From the NCBI GenBank assembly GCA_020052975.1, contig JAGVOC010000359.1, forward strand, positions 1 to 15,939: 15,939 nt of DNA, in the 5' to 3' direction. Source of the stretch: Desulfobacterales bacterium. Lineage in GTDB: Bacteria; Desulfobacterota; Desulfobacteria; Desulfobacterales; RPRI01. The translations under genes were made by a program, and so were the position numbers. The first letter of the stretch is position 1. Every line of letters starts with the position of its first letter. Positions 1 through 7,253 of this stretch are shown piece by piece. The notes under the pieces were generated by a model. That model made no database searches, was not told the DNA's origin, and was given only the letters and a program-made list of their open reading frames with translations.

Positions 1-1665
1 ATCCTGGCTGCGCGTAACTCCGGCTTTGAGCACTATAAAGCCTATGGGAACCTGACCTTTAAGCTGGTCATCAACTCCCAGAACCGCACATTCAGCTACG
101 TCGGGATGGTCGGAGAGTATCTCTTCCATGCCTCCAGTTGAAAGACGGTGGCCCGCGACATTGATTACATCGTCTGTCCGTGTCATTACATAAACATACC
201 CGTCTTCATCGATAAAACCGGCGTCTGCTGTCTTGTAGTATCCGGGGAATTCCTTCAGATATGAACTTATAAATCCTTCATCATTGTTCCAAAGTGTCGG
301 TAAAGTTCCCGGAGGGAGAGGCAGCTTGACGACGAGGGCTCCGATTTCTCCGGGCTTTACTATATTATTGTTAGGATCCACGACCCTTACATCCCATCCG
401 GGAGCAGGTTTTGTGGGAGATCCCTGTTTAACTGTAAAATGATGCAGGCCGACGCAGTTTGCGGCTATCGCCCAGCCTGTTTCAGTCTGCCACCAGTGAT
501 CAATTACGGGAACGCCAATGCTTTTTTCAGCCCAGTGGAGGGTATCGGGGTCAAGCCTTTCACCTGCCAGAAATAAATACTTGAAGTTGGAGAGGTCATA
601 TTTTTTCATATGTTCGGCTTTCGGGTCTTCCCTTTTTATCGCTCTGAAAGCTGTTGGAGCAGTGAACATGGTTTTTACCTTGTGCTGGGATATAACCCGC
701 CAGAAAACACCGGCATCGGGTGTGCCTACGGGCTTTCCTTCAAACAGGATTGTAGTACAGCCTTTTAAAAGGGGACCATAAATTATATAGGAATGCCCGA
801 CAACCCATCCGACATCCGATGCTGCCCAGTAAACATCTCCGGCATCAACATTATAGATTGCTTTCATGGTCCATTTCAGTGCTACCATGTGCCCGCCATT
901 ATCTCTGACCACCCCTTTTGGAATGCCTGTTGTGCCTGATGTGTAGAGTATGTACAGGGGGTCTGTAGATGCGACGGGGACACAGTCGTGCGGTTTGGCT
1001 TTTGCCATTACATCATTCCAGTCGAGGTCCCGGCCCGGAATCAGGGTTGCAGTTTCCATGGGACGCTGGCAAATTATGCAGTGATCCGGTTTTGATTTAG
1101 CCATTTCAATGGCTCCATCTAAAAGCGGCTTGTAAGGTATCACTCTCTTTACTTCAATGCCGCATGAAGCTGAAACAATCACTTTGGGTTTTGCATCGTT
1201 TATCCGGGTTGCAAGCTCGTTTGATGCAAATCCTCCGAAAACAACCGAATGGACGGCTCCAAGGCGGGCGCAAGCAAGCATTGCTACAGCTGCTTCCGGA
1301 ATCATGGGCATATAAATGAGGACGCGATCCCCTTTGGCAACTCCGAGGGAAGCAAGCGCTCCGGCAAACTTAGCAACAAGATCTCTTAACTCAATGTATG
1401 TAAACTTCTTTATCGTATCGGTGACAGGGCTGTCATAAATGAGCGCATCCTGGTTGCCTCTTCCGTTTTCTACGTGAAAATCGAGTGCATTGTAACAGGT
1501 ATTTACCATTCCGCCCGGGAACCATCTGTAGAAATATGGCTTGCGGGAATCATCCAGAACTTTTTCCCATTTTTTATACCAGTGACAGTCTTCCGCCGCT
1601 TCGCCCCAGAATCCTTCAGGGTCTTTAAGGGATCTTTCATAAGCTTGAAAATACGGGTTTGTCAT
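1..1665 (-). CDS. prpE: Propionyl-CoA synthetase, N-terminal 555 residues (cut by window edge)
   Basis: This is an AMP-forming acyl-CoA synthetase of the acetyl/propionyl-CoA synthetase group. It converts propionate, ATP and CoA to propionyl-CoA, AMP and PPi in the cytoplasm. The frame is open from an ATG at 1665 to the left edge. The start is supported by AAAAGGAGG at 7 nt upstream. The nucleotide-binding loop YTSGTTGIPKG is at residues 241-251 and is followed directly by VVRDNGGH and ALKWTM, which mark the PrpE branch rather than Acs. WAASDVGWVVGHSYI lies further on. The hinge/A8 motif DVINVAGHRLS is at about residues 498-508. Family members are about 630 residues, so some 70 C-terminal residues, including the catalytic lysine, lie outside the window. 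Its operon partners are therefore unknown. In an anaerobe the product would feed methylmalonyl-CoA-type propionate metabolism (inference). A broader acetate/propionate specificity is possible. Confidence 0.93.
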   Translation of the reverse strand, partial: MTNPYFQAYERSLKDPEGFWGEAAEDCHWYKKWEKVLDDSRKPYFYRWFPGGMVNTCYNALDFHVENGRGNQDALIYDSPVTDTIKKFTYIELRDLVAKFAGALASLGVAKGDRVLIYMPMIPEAAVAMLACARLGAVHSVVFGGFASNELATRINDAKPKVIVSASCGIEVKRVIPYKPLLDGAIEMAKSKPDHCIICQRPMETATLIPGRDLDWNDVMAKAKPHDCVPVASTDPLYILYTSGTTGIPKGVVRDNGGHMVALKWTMKAIYNVDAGDVYWAASDVGWVVGHSYIIYGPLLKGCTTILFEGKPVGTPDAGVFWRVISQHKVKTMFTAPTAFRAIKREDPKAEHMKKYDLSNFKYLFLAGERLDPDTLHWAEKSIGVPVIDHWWQTETGWAIAANCVGLHHFTVKQGSPTKPAPGWDVRVVDPNNNIVKPGEIGALVVKLPLPPGTLPTLWNNDEGFISSYLKEFPGYYKTADAGFIDEDGYVYVMTRTDDVINVAGHRLSTGGMEEILSDHPDVAECAVLGVDDQLKGQVPIGFIVLKAGVTRSQD

Positions 1666-1708
1666 TATCGTCCTCCTTTTTACAGTAAAAGTGAGCAGGC
1701 TGTTTTTT

Positions 1709-1737
1709 TAAATAGAAATTATTAGTATAAGTGTCAA
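1709..1737 (-). promoter_or_regulatory. Candidate sigma-70-type promoter of prpE
   Basis: A perfect -35 hexamer TTGACA (1737-1732) is followed by a 17-nt spacer and a weak -10 TATTTA (1714-1709, 3 of 6 matches). The prpE start is about 44 nt downstream of the -10. The spacing is ideal, but the AT-rich context makes chance matches easy. Confidence 0.4.
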
Positions 1738-1809
1738 GCAAATAATGAATGACATACATAATTTGAACCGTATAAATTGACATTAAAAGAGAAAAGAAGA
1801 GTGAATGGG

Positions 1810-1830
1810 AAATAGTAAATAGTGAATAGT
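1810..1830. repeat. Degenerate 7-bp tandem repeat
   Basis: Three consecutive 7-bp units AATAGTA, AATAGTG, AATAGTG lie in the 209-nt spacer between the divergently read end of nrdG and the start of prpE. They are flanked by further AGTGAA-like words. There is no coding capacity and no clear terminator hairpin in the spacer. Confidence 0.6.
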
Positions 1831-1874
1831 GAAGAATAAACAGTTGGTTGGTGTCCGCCCGCAAAGCGATTATA

Positions 1875-2567
1875 TCAGCGGATTATGCAATTTCCCACGA
1901 AGGATTCGGCCGTAAGTTTGAGTTCAAGCATTTCCTCTTCGCTGAATCCGCAATCTTCAGCGGTGAAAAAATCCGGATCAAGGACGTTTTTATTTTGAAA
2001 ATGCTGGAGAACATAAAGGGTAGCGCCTTTGATTATATCTGAAATCTTTTCAATGACGGGCTGGCTTATAAACGGCTTGACGCACGTTGTTCTGAACTCG
2101 TAATCAATTGCCGAATTCATGATGGTTTTAATGCTTGACAATATATCGGCAGATTCGCAATCGTATTTTACAAAAAAAGAGTAGAGGGCGGGGTCCGTCT
2201 TGATATCCATGGCAATATAGTCGACAAGCCCGTCACTTAACAGTTTTTTTATTACCTGCGGCCTGCTTCCGTTTGTATCAAGTTTTACCGGGTAGCCGAT
2301 TTTTTTGATTTTTATCAGAAGCGATTCGATACCGGGATAAATGGTTGGTTCTCCGCCGGAAACAACGACTCCATCCAGAAAATTCCTGCGGCTTTCAAGG
2401 AAGCGGTAAACTTCTGTTTCTTCTAATAATACAGGGGAGGTATTACGTACAAGATCAGGATTATGGCAATAGGGGCAGGTAAAATTACAACCCGAAAGGA
2501 AAAGAACACAGCTTATTTTTCCGGGATAATCGATCAGGGAATTTTTTTGAATGCCGCCTAAAGCCAT
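1875..2567 (-). CDS. nrdG: Anaerobic ribonucleoside-triphosphate reductase activating protein (radical SAM)
   Basis: This radical-SAM enzyme uses a [4Fe-4S] cluster and S-adenosylmethionine to install the glycyl radical on NrdD. The N-terminus reads GIQKNSLIDYPGKISCVLF and leads into the cluster motif C27-x3-C31-x2-C34 (CNFTCPYCHN). The SAM-binding GGEPT motif is at residues 71-75 after VVVS. The 230-residue length fits the longer NrdG subgroup (anaerobic RNR activating protein, pyruvate-formate-lyase-activase-like) rather than the roughly 155-residue E. coli form. The ATG at 2567 is 8 nt past the nrdD stop, so the two are surely co-transcribed and probably translationally coupled. No strong Shine-Dalgarno is visible for it, only AAGGCG far upstream inside the end of nrdD. 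The pairing with nrdD settles the substrate. Confidence 0.93.
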   Translation of the reverse strand: MALGGIQKNSLIDYPGKISCVLFLSGCNFTCPYCHNPDLVRNTSPVLLEETEVYRFLESRRNFLDGVVVSGGEPTIYPGIESLLIKIKKIGYPVKLDTNGSRPQVIKKLLSDGLVDYIAMDIKTDPALYSFFVKYDCESADILSSIKTIMNSAIDYEFRTTCVKPFISQPVIEKISDIIKGATLYVLQHFQNKNVLDPDFFTAEDCGFSEEEMLELKLTAESFVGNCIIR

Positions 2568-2575
2568 GATTGAGA

Positions 2576-4771
2576 TTATATTGCGCCTTGTAATCTGGCA
2601 ACAGGTTCTTCGTCATAATGCCGGCCAGTTTCAATGCTGCTTTGTTCTGGATTGCAATGGCAGTTATCTTCATAGTCATCAGGCGGCAACAGATAGGTTT
2701 TTCTCATCCCGAATTCCGCCTGTTTGCCGTTGTTCCACTGTTTGACAGGCCTTAAATAGCCTACAACCCTTGAATAGACTTCCGTTTCAGCATTGCATTC
2801 GGAGCAGAGTTCCTGCCTGCCTTTTAAATATCCATGCGACGGGCATACACTGAAGGTAGGCGTCAGGGTAAAATAGGGCAGGTGAAAATTAGTTGATATT
2901 TTTCTTATGAGCCCTTTTATTGTTGAAACGTCCGTGATGAGTTCGCCAAGGAAAATATGTAAAACTGTGCCGCCGGTATATTTTGTCTGAAGGCTGTCCT
3001 GCAACCTGAGGGTTTCATATATATCATCAGTATAATTAACAGGAAGCTGAGTTGAATTTGTATAATATGGTGCTGATCCTTTTATGTAATCTTCTTCATT
3101 GGCGCAGATGATATCCGGGAATTTCTGCTTGTCTTTCATGGACAGCCTGTAGGATGTTCCTTCCGCTGGAGTGGCTTCAAGGTTGTACAGATCTCCTGTT
3201 TTTTCCTGTGTTTCGGAAAGAATATCGCGTATGTAATCCATAACTTTCAGGGAAAAATCGAGACCTTGTTTACTTGCTATATCTTTGCCAAGGAAATTAA
3301 GGCAGGCTTCGTTCATGCCGATAATACCGATTGTTGAAAAATGATTTTTCCAGTAACAACTGGTCCCGTTTTTAACTTCTCTTAAATAAAATTTTGAATA
3401 CGGGTAGAGGTTGTTCTCTGTAAACATTTCAAGCACCTTGCGTTTTATAGAAAGGCTGGTTATCGCGAGATTGATGTTTTTTTTCAGGTGCGAAAAGAAT
3501 TCATCTTCAGTTCCTGAAAGATAGCCTATGCGCGGAAGGTTTATGGTTACAACTCCGATCGATCCTGTCAGGGGACTTGCTCCGAACAGTCCGCCACCTC
3601 TCTTAAGAAGCTCCCTGTTATCAAGGCGAAGCCGGCAGCACATTGATCTTGTATCTTCGGGAGAGAGATCTGAATTGACAAAGTTTGAAAAATAGGGGAT
3701 TCCATACTTACCCGTCATTTTCCATACTGTTTCAAGATTTGGATTATCCCAGTCAAAATCGGAAGTGATACTGTATGTGGGTATCGGGAATGTAAATACC
3801 CTTCCTCTTGCATCCCCTTCCATCATTACCTCGGCAAAAGCCCTGTTTATTATATCCATTTCCGGCTGGAATTCGGAATACGTTTTTTTGCGCTCTTTTC
3901 CGCCTATTATTACAGGATGATCCTTTAGTATTGAAGGAACATACAGGTCCATTGTTATGTTGGTGAATGGCGTCTGGAATCCAACACGGGTAGGAATGTT
4001 TATATTGAAAACGAATTCCTGTATTGCCTGCTTTACTTCAGTGTAATTCAGCTTGTCATAGCGGACAAAGGGGGCGAGAAGTGTGTCAAAATTTGAAATG
4101 GCCTGGGCGCCAGCCGCTTCACCCTGTAATGTGTAGAAGAAGTTTACTATTTGCCCAAGAGCAGATCTCAGGTGTTTCGGGGGCGCACTTTCAACTTTTC
4201 CTTCAACGCCCATGAATCCCTTATTCAGAAGGTCCTTTAAATCCCATCCGACGCAGTAAACGGAAAGGAGGCTCAGGTCGTGTATATGTATATCCCCGTT
4301 TTTATGAGCGTCCCTTACTTCGGGAGGATAGATGCGGTTAAGCCAGTATTCGGAAGTTACGTCTGATGATATGTAATTGTTAAGTCCTTGCAACGAGTAA
4401 CACATGTTGCTGTTTTCCTTGATTTTCCAATCAAGCTTCTGAATATAGTGTTCAACAAGGTCAATATTTGCATTGGTGGCTATGCTTCGTATCTGGGCGT
4501 GCTGCTCCCTGTATATAATATATGCCTTTGCTGTTTTGTAAAATGGGGAATCGAGAAGCACCCTTTCAACAATATCCTGGACACCCTCAACATCGGGAAC
4601 AGGTCCAAGGCGCAGTTCATGGGATAGAGTAAGAACGCGAAGCGTAAGCTTTCTTGCTTCTCTATCATCAAACTCACCCGAAGCCTTTCCTGCTTTTGCT
4701 ATAGCTGATGTAATTTTTGATGAATCAAATTCAACAACCCTGCCGTCACGTTTTTTAATTTCCTCAAACAC
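2576..4771 (-). CDS. nrdD: Anaerobic (class III) ribonucleoside-triphosphate reductase
   Basis: This oxygen-sensitive glycyl-radical enzyme reduces ribonucleoside triphosphates to deoxyribonucleotides. Residue numbers count from a GTG at 4780 in the same frame. An N-terminal ATP-cone allosteric domain covers about residues 8-95 (KKRDGRVVEFDSSKITSAI). A conserved Cys pair in SMCCRLRLDN is at 381-382. A C-terminal zinc-type cluster reads C-x2-H-G ... C-x2-C (CPSHGYL, LCSEC). The glycyl-radical motif SRVVGYLRPVKQWN has the radical Gly at 674. I prefer the GTG at 4771 (731 residues): AAGAGGTG (4785-4778) lies 6 nt before it, whereas the GTG at 4780 would overlap that Shine-Dalgarno. About 37 residues follow the conserved RKTY, including a C-H-C motif. 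It is followed at once by nrdG. NrdR-like sites lie upstream. I cannot tell from sequence alone whether the reductant is formate or a thioredoxin-like protein. Confidence 0.96.
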   Translation of the reverse strand: MFEEIKKRDGRVVEFDSSKITSAIAKAGKASGEFDDREARKLTLRVLTLSHELRLGPVPDVEGVQDIVERVLLDSPFYKTAKAYIIYREQHAQIRSIATNANIDLVEHYIQKLDWKIKENSNMCYSLQGLNNYISSDVTSEYWLNRIYPPEVRDAHKNGDIHIHDLSLLSVYCVGWDLKDLLNKGFMGVEGKVESAPPKHLRSALGQIVNFFYTLQGEAAGAQAISNFDTLLAPFVRYDKLNYTEVKQAIQEFVFNINIPTRVGFQTPFTNITMDLYVPSILKDHPVIIGGKERKKTYSEFQPEMDIINRAFAEVMMEGDARGRVFTFPIPTYSITSDFDWDNPNLETVWKMTGKYGIPYFSNFVNSDLSPEDTRSMCCRLRLDNRELLKRGGGLFGASPLTGSIGVVTINLPRIGYLSGTEDEFFSHLKKNINLAITSLSIKRKVLEMFTENNLYPYSKFYLREVKNGTSCYWKNHFSTIGIIGMNEACLNFLGKDIASKQGLDFSLKVMDYIRDILSETQEKTGDLYNLEATPAEGTSYRLSMKDKQKFPDIICANEEDYIKGSAPYYTNSTQLPVNYTDDIYETLRLQDSLQTKYTGGTVLHIFLGELITDVSTIKGLIRKISTNFHLPYFTLTPTFSVCPSHGYLKGRQELCSECNAETEVYSRVVGYLRPVKQWNNGKQAEFGMRKTYLLPPDDYEDNCHCNPEQSSIETGRHYDEEPVARLQGAI

Positions 4772-4777
4772 TTGTGC

Positions 4778-4785
4778 CACCTCTT
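4778..4785 (-). promoter_or_regulatory. Ribosome binding site deciding the nrdD start
   Basis: AAGAGGTG matches the consensus AGGAGGTG at 7 of 8 positions. It lies 6 nt from the GTG at 4771 but overlaps the alternative GTG at 4780, so it favours the shorter protein. Confidence 0.7.
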
Positions 4786-4800
4786 CATGTTTAGTCGGTT

Positions 4801-4833
4801 CAAAATAGAAAAATCTCCATATTAATCGGAGAT
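4801..4833 (-). promoter_or_regulatory. Hairpin with T-run in the nrdD leader (possible attenuator)
   Basis: On the nrdD strand, ATCTCC (4833-4828), a 9-nt loop and GGAGAT (4818-4813) form a perfect 6-bp stem. It is followed by TTTTCTATTTT. The geometry resembles a weak intrinsic terminator about 30 nt before the nrdD start. The stem is short and half A-T, so it may have no function. Confidence 0.3.
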
Positions 4834-4957
4834 GAAAATTACCTGCCCAGTTTCAAGAAAAAACAGAAAGCACATTGTTGCGTATTTCGGTAAATTTTGA
4901 TGGTTTAGTAAAAAGTACAACTGAGGAGTATCAACAAAAAATATGCATGATGTGTTT

Positions 4958-4986
4958 CAAATACCCAATATATAGTTGTTTGTCAA
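4958..4986 (-). promoter_or_regulatory. Candidate nrdD-nrdG promoter
   Basis: TTGACA (4986-4981), a 17-nt spacer and TATTTG (4963-4958; 3 of 6 matches to TATAAT) read towards nrdD. One NrdR-like box covers the spacer and touches the -10; the other lies just upstream of the -35. That is a sensible repressor layout and raises confidence in a weak -10. The implied 5' leader is about 180 nt. Confidence 0.45.
4963..4978. promoter_or_regulatory. NrdR-box-like operator, promoter-proximal
   Basis: The site accCAATATATAGTtg matches the published NrdR palindrome (acaCwAtATaTwGtgt) at 13 of 16 positions by eye, including the central core. NrdR is the nucleotide-sensing repressor of ribonucleotide reductase genes and binds tandem boxes near their promoters. 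This box overlaps the spacer and -10 edge of the putative nrdD promoter. Confidence 0.7.
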
Positions 4987-4993
4987 CAAATAT

Positions 4994-5009
4994 ATTCAAT
5001 ATATGGTAT
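4994..5009. promoter_or_regulatory. NrdR-box-like operator, promoter-distal
   Basis: The site attCAATATATGGTat matches the same palindrome at 12 of 16 positions. Its centre is exactly 31 bp, three helical turns, from the first box. Tandem NrdR boxes are known to keep such face-of-helix spacing, so the pair is stronger evidence than either box alone. Confidence 0.68.
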
Positions 5010-5127
5010 TTTGCTGAGAGGAAGGCAACTATTTTAAAGGACAGCAAAAAAATGATGGAGTGGTTCATTTCGGTTATGGTAATTTGCTTCTTACGGATTG
5101 ACAAGAGGGGCATGTTCTGACAGATAA

Positions 5128-5190
5128 TTAGTTTCCATCCGGAAACAAATTATGAACATTATTGAGTTTCCGGATCGGAAACCAAACTAA
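5128..5190. repeat. Nested GTTTCC/GGAAAC palindrome upstream of argJ
   Basis: Outer arms TTAGTTT (5128-5134) and AAACTAA (5184-5190) enclose inner 10-bp arms ATCCGGAAAC (5137-5146) and GTTTCCGGAT (5166-5175). Each half is also a hairpin by itself: GTTTCC-ATCC-GGAAAC (5131-5146) and GTTTCCG-GAT-CGGAAAC (5166-5182). The 11-mer GTTTCCATCCG recurs at 14836 as the end of a larger element. It may be a remnant of that repeat family or an operator for argJ. It does not resemble the E. coli ARG box. Confidence 0.6.
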
Positions 5191-5211
5191 ATATTGTGAT
5201 AACGGGATATT

Positions 5212-6402
5212 ATGTTTATGAAAAAGATTCTATGTAAGGGCTTTTCATTTTCCGGCGTTGTATCCGGCCTTAAAAAAAACAGTCAAAAAGATCTCGGACT
5301 TATTTATTCAGAGGTTCCCGCAAGCATTGCCGGATTATTTACCACAAATAAAGTTCAGGCAGCGCCGGTGATTCTTGACAGGGAGAGAATCAGGCGCGGC
5401 GTCTGTCGGGCTGTTATTGTAAACAGCGGGAGCGCAAACTGCTGCACAGGCGATCAGGGCATAAAAGATGCCATATCTGAAGCAAAACTTGCGGCATATG
5501 GACTGAATATATCTGAAGAGCTGGTTTTTGTTGCATCGACGGGAGTTATTGGAAAACCGCTTGCCTTGGATAAAATTGAGTCTGCCGTTCCGGAACTTGT
5601 GAAATCGCTTTCCCCCGGCGGCATAAATGACTTTGCACAAGCCATTATGACAACCGATACTATCCCGAAGATTGTTTCAAGAAACGGCAACATCGGCGGA
5701 TCCGGTTTCAATATTACAGGAGTTGCAAAAGGAGCCGGAATGATATGCCCGGATATGGCCACAATGCTCTGTTTTGTCTGTACTGATGCAGCGGTTTCGC
5801 CGGATTTTCTTAAAGAAGTTCTGGCTTCTTCCGTGGAAAAGTCCTTTAACAGGATAACGATTGACGGAGATACAAGCACAAACGATACGGTTCTTGTTAT
5901 GGCAAACGGAATGTCGGGCGCAAGTGTAAAAAGCCAGTCCGAAAAAGAATACTTCCGGGAACTCCATGATGAAGTTCTTATGGCGCTTGCTAAAATGGTC
6001 GTTAAAGACGGCGAGGGCGCCACGAAACTTGTTGATATTATTGTGAAGGGCGCGGCAAGCGGAAGTGACGCTGAAAAAATCGCCAAAACCATAGCCAACT
6101 CGAGCCTGGTCAAGACGGCCCTGTTCGGAGAAGACGCAAACTGGGGCAGGATTCTTGCGGCTGCCGGAAGATCGGGTGCGGAATTTGATCCAGGGCTTGC
6201 GGACATCTATTTCGACGATGTATTGATGGTAAAAAACGGAATGGGTTGCGGTAATGCCGCCGAAATGGAAGCGACGAAAGTGCTGAAGAAGCCTGAGTTC
6301 TCGATAAAGGTTGATTTGAAAGCGGGTGACGGAAATGCGTCCGTCCTTACCTGTGATTTTTCGATAGATTACGTGAAGATAAATGCCGATTACAGATCAT
6401 GA
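5212..6402 (+). CDS. argJ: Bifunctional glutamate N-acetyltransferase / ornithine acetyltransferase
   Basis: ArgJ transfers the acetyl group from N-acetylornithine to glutamate, recycling it in arginine biosynthesis; some forms also use acetyl-CoA. The 396-residue length is typical. The precursor cleaves itself at the conserved A-T-M-L site, seen here as KGAGMICPDMATML with the nucleophile Thr at 184. Other family signatures are AGLFTTNKVQAAPV near residue 40, NSGSANCCTG near 72, TIDGDTSTNDT near 220, GEDANWGRI near 303 and the C-terminus INADYRS. The start could be M1 (5212) or M3 (5218); only a weak ACGGG-like ribosome site is present. No other arg gene is in view. The TGA stop overlaps the first bases of a miniature repeat, but the ending is the normal family ending, so the protein looks intact. 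Confidence 0.95.
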   Translation: MFMKKILCKGFSFSGVVSGLKKNSQKDLGLIYSEVPASIAGLFTTNKVQAAPVILDRERIRRGVCRAVIVNSGSANCCTGDQGIKDAISEAKLAAYGLNISEELVFVASTGVIGKPLALDKIESAVPELVKSLSPGGINDFAQAIMTTDTIPKIVSRNGNIGGSGFNITGVAKGAGMICPDMATMLCFVCTDAAVSPDFLKEVLASSVEKSFNRITIDGDTSTNDTVLVMANGMSGASVKSQSEKEYFRELHDEVLMALAKMVVKDGEGATKLVDIIVKGAASGSDAEKIAKTIANSSLVKTALFGEDANWGRILAAAGRSGAEFDPGLADIYFDDVLMVKNGMGCGNAAEMEATKVLKKPEFSIKVDLKAGDGNASVLTCDFSIDYVKINADYRS

Positions 6403-6526
6403 CGGCTTCGTAAAAAGTGATTCTGCTGTGTTGCACTTCATCTTTCGTCATTGCAGCGTACTTATATGTACGCTTCATTCCTCAAGATTCGCGCGCCTTG
6501 CATAATGATCTTTTTACTTTGCCGTC
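6401..6526. mobile_element. 126-bp MITE-like palindromic repeat with terminal inverted repeats
   Basis: The ends are imperfect inverted repeats: GACGGCTTCGTAAAAAG at 6401-6417 and the complement of GACGGCAAAGTAAAAAG at 6510-6526 (14 of 17 identical). A perfect hairpin GCGTAC-ttatat-GTACGC (6456-6473) sits at the exact centre. It has no open reading frame of note and no clear target-site duplication. It starts inside the argJ stop codon and ends 31 nt before the pseudouridine synthase gene. A fragment with 15 identical end bases lies at 9705. Confidence 0.7.
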
Positions 6527-6557
6527 TAAACTTTGAATTTTTACGGGTATATCAATT

Positions 6558-7253
6558 ATGAGACTTCAGAAGTTTCTGTCGGAAGCGGGTTTTTGTTCGA
6601 GAAGACACGGCGAGGAGCTGATCCTGGCCGGGCGTGTCAGCATTAACGGAGTAGTTATAACCAAACTCGGAACAAAAATAGATCCTGAAAAGGATATCGT
6701 TGAAGTCGGCGGAAACCGGATAGAGGCAAAAAATGATTTGATATACATCGCACTTAACAAACCGAAGGGTTATGTTACAACATGCAGCCAGGATGGTGAT
6801 AAAACCGTTCTTGATCTGATTGACATACCGGAGCGTGTTTATCCCGTCGGGCGTCTTGACAAGGATTCGAGCGGGCTTCTTCTTTTAACCAATGACGGAA
6901 GATTGCACAACATACTTTCACATCCTTCCTTTGACCATGAAAAAGAATACGATGTTGTTGTTTCGCGGCCGTTTTCGGATGAAGCCCTCGGTAAAATGGC
7001 TTCCGGCATCCATTTGCTGGGAAGCAGGACAAGACCTGCTGAAGTAAAAAGAATTTCTCCAAATCAGTTCCGGATTGTTCTTAAAGAGGGAAGAAACAGG
7101 CAGATACGCCGCATGGTAGAAAAGGTCGGAAACAGGGTTAAAAAATTGAAGAGAATAAGAATTTCAAACGTAAGACTCGGCAGTCTTAAAGAGAGCTGCT
7201 GGCGTTATCTTACTGAAAAAGAGAAGAAGGAGCTGTTGAAAAACATAATTTGA
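6558..7253 (+). CDS. rRNA pseudouridine synthase, RsuA/RluB/RluE family
   Basis: This enzyme isomerises a uridine in rRNA to pseudouridine. An N-terminal S4 RNA-binding domain covers about residues 1-60 (MRLQKFLSEAGFCSRRHGEE, GRVSINGVVI). The catalytic domain carries NKPKGYVTTC near residue 70 and the family motif GRLDKDSSGLLLLTNDG, whose Asp101 is the expected catalytic residue. EGRNRQIRRM near residue 175 is also conserved. The 231-residue length suits RsuA- or RluB-like proteins without the C-terminal tail of E. coli RluB. Whether it targets 16S or 23S rRNA cannot be decided here; RluB-type 23S modification is my guess. Its stop overlaps the start of the next gene by 4 nt, linking two rRNA-modifying enzymes. 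The Shine-Dalgarno is weak. Confidence 0.92.
   Translation: MRLQKFLSEAGFCSRRHGEELILAGRVSINGVVITKLGTKIDPEKDIVEVGGNRIEAKNDLIYIALNKPKGYVTTCSQDGDKTVLDLIDIPERVYPVGRLDKDSSGLLLLTNDGRLHNILSHPSFDHEKEYDVVVSRPFSDEALGKMASGIHLLGSRTRPAEVKRISPNQFRIVLKEGRNRQIRRMVEKVGNRVKKLKRIRISNVRLGSLKESCWRYLTEKEKKELLKNII

Larger units (their letters stand above)
4772..5211. other. Divergent intergenic region between nrdD and argJ (440 nt)
   Basis: This is a shared upstream region for nrdD (minus) and argJ (plus). From left to right it holds the nrdD Shine-Dalgarno, a small hairpin with a T-run on the minus strand (4801-4833), an AT-rich leader of about 120 nt without recognisable riboswitch elements, the putative nrdD promoter with two NrdR-like boxes (4958-5009), a plus-strand TTGACA at 5098-5103 with GATAAT 19 nt later (too long a spacer to call a promoter confidently), and the nested GTTTCC palindrome (5128-5190). 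Open frames of 60-81 codons here have no family features. Confidence 0.7.

Noticed and set aside
4875..5120. 81-codon plus-strand frame between nrdD and argJ
   Set aside because: It crosses the nrdD promoter and the NrdR-like boxes, has no ribosome site and no family-like composition.
5098..5128. Possible argJ promoter TTGACA ... GATAAT
   Set aside because: The spacer is 19 nt, too long for a confident call, and the -10 runs into the palindrome; left as a remark only.
5454..6206. 250-codon minus-strand frame inside argJ
   Set aside because: It is a shadow of argJ, whose plus-strand product has all family motifs; the minus product is Ser/Ala/Pro-rich with no domain.
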